A stretch of DNA of 40,000 bases from Glandiceps talaboti (GCF_964340395.1 NC_135566.1:14280001-14320000); one strand, 5' to 3'. Positions 1 through 22,322 are shown, counted from the stretch's first letter. The notes: generated from the letters alone by a model not told the origin. Translations and numbers: made by a program.

Positions 1-21
1 GTTTGTTTAAAATGAATGCTT

Positions 22-69
22 TTCTGTTCTGTTCTGTTCTGTTCTGTTCTGTTCTGTTCTGCTCTGTTC
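22..69. repeat. (TTCTG)n pentanucleotide microsatellite
   Basis: About eight perfect units with a decaying end, in an intron of the GH63-like gene. A short (AT)n tract follows at 202-220. Confidence 0.95.
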
Positions 70-288
70 CCTTTGTATTCTGTTCTCAGTGTTCTGGTCT
101 GTTCTGGTTTATTCTTTTCTATTCTGTAAATGTCTCATGCAATGCTAGTGATTCACAATTCTCAGTTATTCACTGAGACCAGTGAGATGATACATGTATA
201 GATATATATATATATATATACCCTGAATTTGAAGTTTACACATGTGCAGCAAAAATAATCACTGAGTGGTTGTGCTCATAATTTTTAC

Positions 289-405
289 TGTGGTGCCTAT
301 AAAAGTAAAGTCTCTGTACTTCAACATGCTGCAGTCAAAATAAATGTTATTAATCCAATTCATTTGTTTACTTTTCGCTGCTTGTAACATTAGTTCATGC
401 TAGCC
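289..405. repeat. Partial copy of the foldback element seen at 2522
   Basis: AAAGTAAAGTCTCTGTACTT, followed by TGTTATTAATCCAATTCATT, closely matches the right arm at 2690-2785. Only one arm is present. Confidence 0.6.
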
Positions 406-583
406 TGTTGCTGGTTGTAACTTGCTATAAACAAAAGTGCACACATGATAGCAAGCATATTACAATTATATAAAGAGAAGTTTATATATTTAGTATTTTG
501 GAATGGTAAATTTGAAACGATAGTGAAGTTTCAATTCTACTATGTACCCCAGTATACAGTATATATTTATGTTTGACCAACAG

Positions 584-11523
<10,940 letters not shown>

Positions 11524-11844
11524 ACTGATACAAAGAGTGTCTTTTAAAAATGATAATCCATATATTACCATCAGATACGAACATTTTATTCTCATGGAAA
11601 TCAATCAACTGTTGTGCTCAAATCTCTGTTATGAATAAAAAGAAAAAAATGTCAATTAAATGAAGATGTTAAAAATAGTGCCGGTGAAATTAGATTTTAA
11701 TGGAATGCGGCTATCAATGGGGAAAAAAGCAGAAATGTACAACAGCCGAGATTTGTTTCAAACTGATTTGAAAGCAATTGTGCAATTTTTATGTTTTTAT
11801 ACCTTCTAGTGTATTTTCATTATTTGTATTATGTAAATAAATTC

Positions 11845-11850
11845 AATAAA
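11845..11850 (+). terminator. Poly(A) signal of the GH63-like gene
   Basis: AATAAA lies about 320 bases after the TAA stop, in an AT-rich 3'UTR. It is the first canonical hexamer after the last exon. Confidence 0.6.
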
Positions 11851-12726
11851 ATATCAAAATAAGGAATATTTTGTCATTTCTTTGACTATGTTTATCATTT
11901 CAGTAGGATATATGATACTGGTAATCCAGCCTTCGATATAATAACATAGACACAAACTAAATCTATCGTTCTTCAATGTGGTAGATTTACACAAAGTGGG
12001 TGATAGCTGTTCCTCTGTTGTGCGATTCTAATCACCCTGTGATCAAGACAGTGTAAACATTGGAAGTCCTAAAACAGTACATTGCAATTTCATGGAATTC
12101 TAAATAAACTAGTGCACAGAGATGCCTACCTACTGAGACTATAATTAAACTAATGTCCATTCATATCACTGTGGTATCAACATGTAACCACAGTACCGGG
12201 TAGTTTTAGTTTGTGTCTATCTATCATCTACCAGATTAACATTCATGGTTCAATTCTGATAGCATGGAAAGTTTAACTGAGTAGGAAGAAATATTACTCA
12301 CAGTGTTGGCAATAAAACTTTTGGTCATGCTACTGGAATTAAACTACAGTACAAAGTAGTTGTATTTATTTTGGAGCATGAAATATTTGGTGCAATGGCA
12401 ATTTAGGATGTCTCGGACACACTTTAACTTTAGTAGCCAGTGCAAGGACGAGGTAGACAATATTTGTAAATAATTCATCCAGTTGGCCCACACAGTATTC
12501 AGTGCAACTGTTGTTGACATCAAGTGAACACAGCAATAAAGTATGTTAGTTGGACTGATTTCCATGGAAACAGCATGTGCGTGGATTCAGCTAAAATAAA
12601 TCTAGTGCCGAAAACATATGACTACATTTATTTTAGATCATATTATGATTTGAAGATTCAAGACATTCAGAAACACCCAAAGAAGCACATCTTCATATAA
12701 TACTGTATAATAAAAAATATGTTTAC
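11851..12726. other. Gap between two convergent genes
   Basis: No credible coding exon was seen between the GH63-like and ZMAT5 poly(A) signals. A diverged inverted repeat has ends at about 11943 (ATAGACACAAACTAAA) and 12223 (its near complement), suggesting an old foldback insertion. The rest is AT-rich and unassigned. Confidence 0.5.
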
Positions 12727-12732
12727 TTTATT
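12727..12732 (-). terminator. Poly(A) signal of ZMAT5
   Basis: TTTATT on the + strand (AATAAA on the - strand) lies about 45 bases past the ZMAT5 stop codon, implying a very short 3'UTR. Confidence 0.65.
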
Positions 12733-12777
12733 TACATTACAAATATACACTTGAAAACTATAGTCACTTATACCACA

Positions 12778-15700
12778 TCACCACCCCCACTCTGCTGTCT
12801 CAGTTACTTGATATCCCCCCTGTGGGGGAGGCAATATTGATGGTGGAAGGTTTGGTACACCTTGAAGTTCAGGGGGAAGAGTAAATGTAATGTCATCAGC
12901 ATCAGTTGATGTTGTGCTTTCTGTTTTCGATTCCTTGGTCTCCTTCTTTTTTAATTTCTTGGCCAACCAATCATCAAGTGAAAATCCTTCGTCAAGTTTT
13001 GCTAAACGTCTTTTTCTTTTATTCAACTTCTGGATTTTTCTGTGTTCAATTTCTGTAATGAAGTAAACCAGGCTATTTAGACTGCATTCTGACTGAATAT
13101 TGATGGTGCGAAAGAAAAAAAAATTCAGAATTGTGGGTTTAAAATTATAACCGTTGAAACACTACACACAGTTCATATCTTGTGAAACTGAAACTGAAGC
13201 TTTCGTCCACACCTGTGGACTTGTTCACTAGTCTGGTGTTCTGGGTTGGTCACATGACTCATCACTGGAATCATGTGACTCATCACTGGAATCATGTTAC
13301 AAAAGCAGGTGTGTTAAAGTTGAAAATGACCCCTTCCCAGTTTAGATCTAGTTTTAACTACCTAATAGGAGCCTGCCTCCTTCACATCATATTCCAATCT
13401 GATTAAAATCTGATGTACAGTAGATGTTGCAGCTAATCGTTCATTGTTATTTACCTTGGTATTTTTTCTGGAATAGGGAACTTACAAACCCACCATGTTG
13501 AATGTTGCATCATGGGAAATATGATAATGAATGCTAATCAATTAGTATTATGAACAATATTGTTATATTGTTTGTAACCACAAATAATCAATTCATAGTC
13601 ACCCTGACCATTGTGGGAAGTTTATTTTATCGGTAGCTCAAGATTAGGTAATACGATAACCTCAGATAATCCCATAGTCCTTTGCATCTGAGCATGCTCA
13701 GTCTGGATTGCAAGTTCTCTATTGACCTTAGTGATACACATTTACATTTTCATCTTGATGGCCGCCTCTACGCCATCAAGGCGAAAACTTAAACATGCAT
13801 CACGAAGGTCAATTCAAGCAAAAATACCGAGGCAAAATAACAATAAACCATTAGCCGACGTCCACATTGGATTTTAATCAGATTGATCACATTCTAAACC
13901 AATGTTGGTCCTTGTCAGACATTATCCCAGCTAATCCTGTGACCTAGGAATACTGTGTGATGCATACATATGTATGTTTAGAAATAATTCTAAGTATCAT
14001 GGAAATAGGGTTTACACTAGGAAAGTACGTATGTAAACTAGAAGCAGTAGAAGGGGGTGACGAAGCACACAGCTGACTACAAGCAAACAGTAACGAATAA
14101 CAAGGAAAACTCTCACTGGAAACCAATAAGATGACATATAGCGATGTCACATTGATGAAAACTACAGTGGGAAACGAGTTGATGTTGACCAAGTCGTTAG
14201 GGAATAAAAACTGGCGTTCTTATGCCGGCATACGGTAATAGGGTGGCCACCTTATGTGACCCAAAAAAAGGCTCGCCCTACCACATGTATGGTGGGAATT
14301 AGGGGTGCCTATAGTAACGAGTATCCAGGTATTAAGTAAAGGTGACAGAAATAGATGAACATCTTACCTCTTTCAAGTGCCTCCAATGACTCTGGCGTCA
14401 TGTGTGAATATCTACAACTGACTCCAAAGTTACAGAATCCTGTAACGAAATAGATAAAACTGTGTTAGAGTATTATGTCATTGTAGATTTCAATTGTCTG
14501 GATAAATACTACTTCAGTAAATTTCAGTTCAGTTCAATCCATTGACTGCACTGGTACAGGTAAGAGACTCGTGGATTCATGCTAAACAACAGTATCGAAT
14601 ACCTTCAGTTGTCAAATACTTCATATTCAGTACATACCAGACAATGAGGCATTCATAAATACAACATGATCACCACAAATGAAGACTGGTATATGGTACT
14701 ATGCACGAACAATTTAAAACCAAAAATTTGTCCTATAATATACTCTGGTTGTTCCATGTCATGACAATGCACATCTAAAATGGGGTCTAGGGTTGACAGC
14801 ATAGGCTGCACACTCCAGTAATACCCCCCACCCCCCACCACCCACCCCCACCCCCACCAACAACAACAACCAAGAGTATCACTTCTTACCAGTTTGTTGA
14901 AATCTCCTACATGGATTCTTTTGGGCTTCTTCTTTGATCTTAATGGCTGGGTCTAGTTTCAAAGAAAATATGAAAATATTATTCAACTATCTGTAACGTA
15001 CAATTATTAAATAAACTCGAAAAAGACTACATGAAATTGTGCAGTCTCTCGTTGTTGTATTAATAGTGTGTTCTAGTTGTTGACCAAAAATGTTCATCAG
15101 CTTGGTAGATCAAAATTTGATTTACGAAGGTTATAATGCACAAGCAGTTCAAAGTTTTTAGCATTGAGCTTTCCATCTGTCATGGTCGACGGTCATCAAA
15201 CTACCTAACATCTACAATCGGCTGATTATACCGCCACCTAGTGGTCAGCTGTAACTATGGAATTTGTCATCCTGATGAGGATCGTTGATCAAGACAGATC
15301 AAAAGGTCAGTGCTTAAACTTTGAACTGCTTGTGTGTTATAATCTTAGTAAATTGTTCTAGTTGTGGTATGAAGCATATATAGTTTTGGAGATTGGAATA
15401 ATATCGATCACAGCGTTTTTTTTGCTAAGAGTGATAAGTACACGTAGGTACATGTAAAATCTATTGTGGTTCCCCAGTAAGTTTACCTTGGTTCTTGAAC
15501 AAACTTAAAGTAGATTATTTGGGGGAAACAGTGCCACTTTAGCCCTTCCCCCTTTCTGTAACCTGAGTTCACAAACCTTCGCAAAAACACTGGATCATAT
15601 CTGTTTTTATTTCATTTACCTTACACCATTGCTACCAGTGCTATAACACTACAAAATGGATTTGATATATTGGCAAGATGTCGTGACTAAATTTTGAAAG

Positions 15701-16015
15701 GAACTAGTGAGTAGTGGTGTTTGATTGTATCACTGCAATAACTTTATAAAACTTTGGTGATTTGGAATGAATGCCGAATATCTCTCATGACTATAAGACT
15801 TCTTGTTATATCTCTTTTTATCTATCTATCTACCTACCTATCTATTTCTCTGTCTGTCCATCTATCTACCTCTATCTATCTATCTCTCCATCTGGCTGGC
15901 TGCCTATTTATATGTCTGTCTGTCTGTCTGTCTCACTCTGTCTATCTACTACCTACCTACCAATATATACTGGAACTCTTTCTTGGTTGTAACTCAGAGT
16001 ATCATGCATTGTGTG

Positions 16016-16068
<53 letters not shown>

Positions 16069-16122
16069 ATGTATTTATCAATATGTGTAAAGACAGACAG
16101 ACAGACAGACAGACACAGACAT

Positions 16123-16212
<90 letters not shown>

Positions 16213-16416
16213 GATGTAATCTTTTCAATATACTTATAGTTATACTCAAAACTTTGTCACGCATCACGTCCATTACAAACGGGTATTACCTTTAAACTGG
16301 TCATAATGTGATTTTGCTGCAAGTTGATGTTGAATACCATTTAGATGTTTCTTTCTATTTTGGGGATTATCAGGAAAAGTCTTGTCACAATAATCGCAAT
16401 AATATCGCTTCCCCAT
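12778..16416 (-). CDS. ZMAT5: Zinc finger matrin-type protein 5 (U11/U12 snRNP 20 kDa protein)
   Basis: Four exons on the - strand: 16416-16290, 14952-14890, 14439-14368, 13052-12778 (TGA stop), joining in frame to 178 residues; human ZMAT5 is about 170. ZMAT5 is a component of the U11/U12 di-snRNP of the minor spliceosome in the nucleus. The N-terminus [14 protein letters not shown] starts a U1-like C2H2 finger (C7, C10, H24, H30, with KKHLNGIQH). It is followed by a CCCH finger with spacing C-X8-C-X5-C-X3-H (C57, C66, C72, H76; sequence [14 protein letters not shown]). Then come a basic linker, the [10 protein letters not shown] motif, a Lys/Ser/Thr-rich low-complexity stretch, and the family's Pro-rich end ([12 protein letters not shown], ending EWGW). 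The start is the first Met, in the family-typical MGKRY context. Intron 1 holds several microsatellites and a MITE. It lies head to head with UQCR10. All three introns are ordinary GT-AG; none shows a U12-type donor, although the product serves U12 splicing. Confidence 0.96.
13255..13305. repeat. Two-copy 22-bp tandem repeat
   Basis: CATGACTCATCACTGGAAT and CATGTGACTCATCACTGGAA occur in direct succession, in ZMAT5 intron 3. Confidence 0.8.
13391..13890. repeat. Inverted repeat pair around CTGATTAAAATC
   Basis: CAATCTGATTAAAATCTGATG at about 13394 and CATTGGATTTTAATCAGATTG at about 13865 are inverted. They may bound a transposon inside ZMAT5 intron 3. Confidence 0.5.
15128..15346. repeat. Foldback MITE-like element in ZMAT5 intron 1
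   Basis: TTATAATGCACAAGCAGTTC at 15131 pairs with GAACTGCTTGTGTGTTATAA at about 15323. The arms are 45-50 bp. The centre contains CCGCCACCTAGTGG. Confidence 0.8.
15820..15960. repeat. (TCTA/TCTG/CTAC)n tetranucleotide array
   Basis: A mixed tetranucleotide microsatellite in ZMAT5 intron 1. Confidence 0.9.
16018..16212. repeat. (AT)n, (GT)n and (ACAG)n compound microsatellite
   Basis: AT repeats 16018-16054, GT repeats to about 16068, then about 30 ACAG units from 16092 with one interruption. It sits less than 100 bp inside ZMAT5 intron 1 from exon 1. Confidence 0.95.
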
Positions 16417-16783
16417 TATCCCTCATCGATCTCTCCTACTGCCTCAGTCTCTTTGGGTTCATAGCTGGCTGGGTTCAAGTTGCACATAAACTGTGACCCA
16501 TAACCTACAAATTGTAATTAGCTTTCCGCGTCATGAAACGTAGTTCGCAGTACTTGTGGCAATACAAAGGACGTGACACCTTTTGTACACCTTAGTTTTG
16601 ATGATCTAGAACATGTTATTCAAAATGTGTAATTGGGCAATCCAAAGGACGGTGGAATGTAAAAAAATATGACATAAAACAATGCGTATTAATATAATGT
16701 AAAGGTCATTAAAATCGACTTCCTCTTCCGGTTTGTCATTAGACGGCCATCTTGTGAGTTTCGCCGGTAGGAAGAATTCCATC
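16417..16783. promoter_or_regulatory. Bidirectional promoter between ZMAT5 and UQCR10
   Basis: Only 367 bp separate the two divergent start codons. The UQCR10-proximal part has CTTCCGG (16725-16731), an ETS/GABP (NRF-2) core, and GCCATCTTG (16746-16754), a full match to the reverse complement of the YY1 consensus. Both are typical of TATA-less housekeeping and nuclear-encoded mitochondrial gene promoters and usually lie at or near the start site. No TATA box was seen next to either gene. Transcription start sites are inferred, not observed. Confidence 0.75.
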
Positions 16784-17767
16784 ATGTTGAATACAATTTA
16801 TAACGCGCTTTTTAGGCGGACCTCGACGTTTGCTTTCACCATTATTGTCGGAGCTGTGTTCTTCGAAAGAGTGTTTGACCAAGGTGCTGATGCAGTGTTT
16901 GAATACGTCAACAGAGGGGTAAGTACAGTTCGTTGACATGGTGGCTACGTGTGAACGTTGGAACGGGAATGTCGTAACGTGATTGTCGCACGAAACTTCG
17001 ACGTGTTACAATAATTTGGTCAAATAGTGTTAATCTAGTTCCTATCTCATACGAGTTACGATTACTATGATCATCTCCACTTACGTAGATGATCGTAGTA
17101 ATCGTAACTCATATTGGACAACAGTTGGCTAATGTTAACAGATAGATAGTGGTTTCCTTTCAAATTGAAGTAATTTCAGTTACTTTTCTAACAAGGATCG
17201 ACCCCCAAACATAACGTTATGCCATGGAAGTATCAGTGGTGATACTTCCATGGTTATGCGTTGCTGCTATTAATATTGTCATGAGAATTCCAATGTTAAA
17301 TCGAATTCCAATAATTTGATACCCACCCCTACACAATTTTCTTTTAAATCGTTTAGTGGTGTAGGATAGAACTACTATATTATCTCTCAATGTAGACGTC
17401 AACCATATCATTCACTGACACAGGTGTCCCTGGTACCCATGTACATTGTAGTACACTTTTTCCTTACCTACCCGTTGCAAAATGTATGGCGTGATATTGT
17501 GTAATATGTAAAACTGTAAATACACATGTACATGTATATTCTCATGGGAAGTTTGAGTGAGCGCTATTCAAAAGATGAAATAATTCTTTTTATTTACCAC
17601 TGAGTAAAAGTCAATTTTTATGGCTAAAGCAAAGGAAAGTATCGTGTTGCGAGTAACACACATTCTATGAACATGAAAAATAACATGGTATAATGATATT
17701 TTTTTAACAGAAAATGTGGAAGCACATAAAGGATGATGTTTCAATGGAAGGAGTCGATGAAGAATAA
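16784..17767 (+). CDS. UQCR10: Cytochrome b-c1 complex subunit 9 (complex III subunit X)
   Basis: Two exons, 16784-16918 and 17711-17767 (TAA), joined in phase 0, encode 63 residues, the same length as human UQCR10. The protein is a small single-pass subunit of ubiquinol-cytochrome c reductase in the mitochondrial inner membrane, packed near the cytochrome c1 and iron-sulfur subunits. Recognised features are LFRRTSTFAFTIIVGAVFFER (residues 9-29: the conserved basic turn followed by the membrane helix), FDQGADAVFEYVN (31-43) and KMWKHIK (46-52). The tail VSMEGVDEE is more acidic than in vertebrates. The ATG at 16784 is the first in frame, and there is no upstream ATG in the open frame. The intron contains two strong hairpins. 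Expression is probably driven by the shared promoter with ZMAT5. Confidence 0.97.
17049..17114. repeat. Near-perfect 28-bp inverted repeat (hairpin) in the UQCR10 intron
   Basis: Arms 17049-17076 and 17087-17114 match at 26 of 28 positions, around a 10-nt loop (CCACTTACGT). On the + strand one of the two exceptions is a G-T wobble. It could be a small palindromic element or a structured intronic RNA. The arms are longer than the next hairpin but shorter than the MITE arms elsewhere in the window. Confidence 0.8.
17222..17253. repeat. Perfect 14-bp inverted repeat in the UQCR10 intron
   Basis: CCATGGAAGTATCA, a 4-nt loop (GTGG), then the exact complement. No U tract follows, so it is not a terminator-like element. 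Confidence 0.8.
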
Positions 17768-18380
17768 TAATTATGTTTTCATGCGTTATATAACTGTTAG
17801 CCTCTGAGTGATCCTGAACTTGACTTTGCATTGTACAGCACTGAATTAACCATATTCTAAACAGACGTCAAAATTGGTAGTGATATTCAAGGTTGTCCAG
17901 CAACAGGCGTACAAAGGAGTTTGCAGAATTTGAGAAGACACGGATATGGATAAAATGCTTCCATTTGCAAAAAGTATCATCACATATTTTGGAATAGCTG
18001 ACATCATCATTGCAGGACTAAACTTCACCAATGTCATTTCCGATACTTTCACAAAATGCAGATAACCTGGTATGCCTTGGTGCCATCTCTAGTCTGGATC
18101 ATCATCTTCCTGTCAACTGCCCTCATCATTGTGTAGTCATGGAAACCTAGTATTAACTCAACAGTCTGTCGTGTATTTAAATGAAAAGTTTGTGTGTTTA
18201 AGAAAATAGAAAATTTATTAAAAGTTGTCGATCAAGTTTTTCTCTAGTGTATTGTTGTGTTTTCTTTGGGTGTAGGTATCTGCAATACTTTGGTGAAATT
18301 AAGTTTGACCTAACCTGAAAATACTCAGAACCCTGAATCTATAGCATGGTTGCCATCTTTCTTTGCTGAATCTCCAGTGT
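17768..18380 (+). other. UQCR10 3'UTR and flank
   Basis: No recognisable exon. ATTAAA near 18216 is a candidate poly(A) signal. The stretch holds two short + strand ORFs, one of which (18056-18136) encodes a hydrophobic 26-residue peptide; see findings. Confidence 0.4.
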
Positions 18381-18745
18381 GCTATAGTCTCGGTTACCCA
18401 GACTCTCGCTGCTCATGAGACCACCACAGATGAGAGTCTTGGGGAAACGAAATTCCAACTCTCCTGCACAGGAAGTAGCCTCTGGTGCAGTGCATCATGG
18501 GGAGTACTTCACATCCAACATTGCTGGCAATTGAACAATTTGGGTACCTTTGCTACAGATTATCACTTCTAAAGTGATTGATATATATTAATGACAACAA
18601 ACAGGCCTCGTAAGCCCATTTTTTATGCTTGGAAGAAATGCACTGTGTGACTTCCGTCATGGGGTAGTTGGAACATGGTTCCTAGACTCTTGTCTTGGTG
18701 GTCTCGTAGAAGAGCTCCCAGCGGAGCGAGTCTGAGTAACTGATG
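18380..18745. repeat. Foldback element with arms of about 65 bp
   Basis: CGGTTACCCAGACTCTCGCT with GAGACCACCACAGATGAGAG on the left, against TCTTGTCTTGGTGGTCTCG and AGCGAGTCTGAGTAACTGAT on the right. Confidence 0.75.
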
Positions 18746-19199
18746 GTCCTGGTTACTCGCAATTATCAAAGTCATTCTGTGTTTTCTCTTGAAAATTTAC
18801 CATATATTTATAATTAAAACCCTTCTCCAAGAGTACATGTTATTCATGAATGCACCCCACAGCAAATAAAGAAAACCTTCCATTAAGAGACCCCTTTCAT
18901 TGAATCCCTCTACATACACATGTAACACGACTCGTGTACTGACCACAAGAGGGCAGGCTTCAATATAGGGAGCAATGGAACGACCTATACCATTCACTGA
19001 TGAGTCAAGATGGACACCACTCTGTACAAACACAACTTGCAATGGACAAACTCATTCAATCCCCCCCCCCCCCAAGAATAACAATGATGAAAACCATTCA
19101 CAACGCATTTTGTATAAAATGTACCCCAAGTAATCGAAAAATTTCAAAGGCCCTTGGGTGCCCCGTCTATCAAAGAGGAATGCCCCACCAGCAAATAAG

Positions 19200-19445
19200 G
19201 GCATTTTCATAACTATAAGTTCTGGATTTCAGAGAAACATCAAGTTGATCTTGTGCCTTTATAGGGTAACATTGCTGTGGGTCAACGCATCATGGGAGTC
19301 AGCAGAAACAATATATTCATGGTTGAACAATGAATATTCATGTGATGTTTTACACTGAAGGGATTAGGCACTCGGTCATGAATATTCATTTCTTATGAAA
19401 ATGTGTCTATTCCCTGGAGTAATGTTCCCCTTTAAATTAAAGTAA
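19200..19445. repeat. Dispersed repeat family G, copy 3
   Basis: Near-identical blocks to 10058-10275, including GATCTTGTGCCTTTATAGGG and CATGGGAGTCAGCAGAAA, ending near CTGGAGTAATGTTCCC. Confidence 0.8.
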
Positions 19446-20204
19446 TTACAGAAATTCATTCATATCCATTCATTATAAAGAAAGTATGCCCAATCCTATA
19501 ATGTTTGCACTGAACTTCATAATGAAGTAACTATGTACTAGAATGGAGATGCGAATCATCACAAACAAAAATCTGTCTTATGTTATACTGAAATGATTAC
19601 TTATTCATATACCGGTATGTACATGTCAGGGAGGGCAAAAGGTGACTTTTGATGGTCGTGATATGCTAAGTTGGAAATTATTCATCATTAAGGCTACCAA
19701 AAGGTCATATGAATTCCAAGATGACTTCATTTTCTTTATCATGTGCAGCACCCTATATATGTATGGAACAAGTTGATTTATCAGTGGATCCTAAGTAATG
19801 GATGTCTGTTCACTGTTGTGTTACATTGTTAGCTGTCATATCTCCTTGCCCTTCAGTGTTCTCCCCAGGCTAATTTGCATATTTTACATATACATAACAC
19901 GGTAATTTGCATATTGGTTTGCATAGTGATCAGCATATAATATACATGTCTTCAACACTGGAACAAACTCTGACATGTTTATTTTAACACATACACACAT
20001 TGTACATTGGGGATCAGCCATTTCTCTTCATGAAAGTATTATGATTTTGTCATTCGATGATTACTGAAGCTTAAAGGATGGTAGAACACAGATAGAAACC
20101 TGCCAAGCATAGTGGCCTAGATGGCAAGGACAGTGTTTGCACTGTGCTTTCTCTTTCTCTATGGTGGGGAGAATACTGTCCTCACATAGCCCATGTACTG
20201 TACT

Positions 20205-20425
20205 GTTGTTTTACATCGTTAGCTGTCATACCCCGTAGCCTCCGTAGCCTGTTCACTGCACTGTTGTTTATTGTTAGCTGCCGTACCTCCTAGCTCCTGT
20301 GGCCTGTTCATTGCACTGTTGTGTTACATCATCAGCTGCCGTATCTCTTAGCCCCCATATTCAATTCAAGATAAGAGGGCAAGGAGATATTACAACAGCT
20401 AACGATGTCACACAGCAGTGGAGTA
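20205..20425. repeat. Minisatellite with unit of about 55-60 bp, plus one inverted unit
   Basis: CTGTTCAYTGCACTGTTGT...TACATCGTTAGCTGTCATA...TCCTAGCCCC recurs about three times in direct orientation. An inverted unit (AGGAGATATTACAACAGCTAACGATG...) follows at about 20380. A lone related unit is at 19800-19860. Confidence 0.7.
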
Positions 20426-21149
20426 AACAGGCTAAAGGAATGGGGGGGGGGGGGAGTATCTGATGCTATAATATCAACATATTGATGTAGTATCCAACCC
20501 AAATTCCTGCAGTTTTAACTCCAACCATCTCCTTTCAAACTAAACCGGTAAAAATTAAAATCTAGGGCTACATTCACAATATTTCACCTTCAAAATTATA
20601 CTGTACTACTCCTCACAAGAAAGAAAGGGAACACAAATGATTTTTTTCTAAAACAAAGATTTTTCCCTTAATCGATTTACCCCCTTGTATATGTAAAATA
20701 GATAGATGAAAAACTTTGCTTGCAAAATTGTTTTTGTCAGATGAAATATATTTTGGTTAAACCCCCCCCCCCCCTCCCATCCCCAATTTTTATAAATGAA
20801 GTGCTATTTTATCCAACATCTTTTGACATCACCCCTTAGTACACATTTATTTATCATAATTTCTGCAGTCCAACTTGTTGAGTGGTTACTTTTTCCGATA
20901 ATTTTCACTCAGGTTGACAGCAGTCAGACACATGTATAGTTCACTATGACGAATGTTTTACATTCAAGAATTTGATGGCACAATCATTCATAGTTTGACC
21001 CACTGTGACAAAGATCAGAAGTCAACGAGATCTCTAAACCATTCAATATAAATCACGTACTCATATACAAACTATTTACACACCTTAATGACTACAAGGT
21101 AAGTGGATATTAGAGGACACACATAACAAACATATATCTTGACTAACCC

Positions 21150-21498
21150 TAAGGCCTAAAAAAAAAAATAACCTACCTTTTCACTGCCGATCCCAAACTT
21201 TTTTTCACATATTTGAGCAAAAAAAATGTAAAATCGCCAAAATTGTGAAGTTTCACAAGAAAAAGTGGATGCAGAAACTTACGTTAACTTAAAATGACAA
21301 AATAACAATATAAAACTGTTCTTCCAATCTGTAATGGCTGGACATTTGATAGGAAGAAATAAACAACACAGAGACCATTTGGCAAACCTGAACAAGACAC
21401 TCACACAGAAAAAAAATACAATAAAATAAAATAAAACATCAACCTACCCTACCTATTCTAAAATTGAGCGTAATCGGAACCACACAATTTTTTTTATA
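21150..21498. repeat. TIR element family L, copy 1
   Basis: Runs from AGGCCTAAAAAAAA to GTAATCGGAACCACACAATT. It shares CTTCCAATCTGTAATGG, GATAGGAAGAAATAAACAAC and CACAGAGACCAT with the copies at 23976, 27398 and 29186. Confidence 0.85.
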
Positions 21499-21538
21499 AG
21501 GTATTTTTATAAGATATTTGGCGAAATAAAAAAAAAAT

Positions 21539-21950
21539 ATTAGGTTCCGATAACATGATTTCAGAAAATAGGGTAGGTAAGGTGGAATTTTGTTTTATTT
21601 TACTTTAATTTTTTACAAATTACTTCAACTCCGAGATAAGATACTCATCGGTCATAATACTTCTGAGAGAGTTTGATGAGGTGTAAAAGAGGTAAATGAA
21701 GGCATTTTTAAGTTAAGTTGACAAACACGTTATGTAGACTGTACTGCTATAGTCTAAAAAAAACATGGTTTCTCTCTGAAATGCTATCTTTTTTTTCAAA
21801 ATGACCACATATGAGGCATAGGCATGCAGGTGTACATGGCAATAGAAGTAAATTGTTGATATTTTGTCATTTTGCATTCCAAAAAAATATTTAGGGTCGG
21901 GAGCTTTAACTAGAGTCAGTCGGGTTATCGGAAACACCTTATTTTTTATT
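21539..21950. repeat. TIR element related to family L
   Basis: TTAGGTTCCGATAACATGA at the left end and GTCGGGTTATCGGAAACACC at the right are inverted. The interior differs from family L, so it is probably a sister family. Confidence 0.65.
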
Positions 21951-22127
21951 TGACATTGTCATAGTCTCTCCTTTGATTTGGTTTTTGAAATGGGTCAAGG
22001 TTAGATTAGTTTATTTCAGTAAATCAACAAGATCAATGGAACAGATACCAAACAAGGGTTAGCAGCCTATGACATTTGGAACCGAGTTCACTTCATTTCA
22101 TTTTACAATGCTGCAGGCTATGTTTGT

Positions 22128-22284
22128 AGGTATGTATGTATGTATGTATGTATGTATGTATGTATGTATGTGTGTATGTGTGTGTGTATGTATGTATGTA
22201 TGTATGTATGTATGTATGTATGCATGTTATGTATGTATGTATGTATGTATGTATGTATGTATGTATGTATGCATGTTATGTATG

Positions 22285-22318
<34 letters not shown>

Positions 22319-22322
22319 TGTA
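22128..22322. repeat. (TGTA)n microsatellite
   Basis: About 195 bp of TGTA units with short GTGT and GCATGT interruptions that repeat twice (near 22223 and 22271), suggesting an internal duplication. Confidence 0.97.

Noticed and set aside
12778-16416. U12-type (minor) introns in the gene for a minor-spliceosome protein
   Set aside because: All donors read GTAAG, GTAAT or similar. No RTATCCTT donor was found at any mapped junction in the window.
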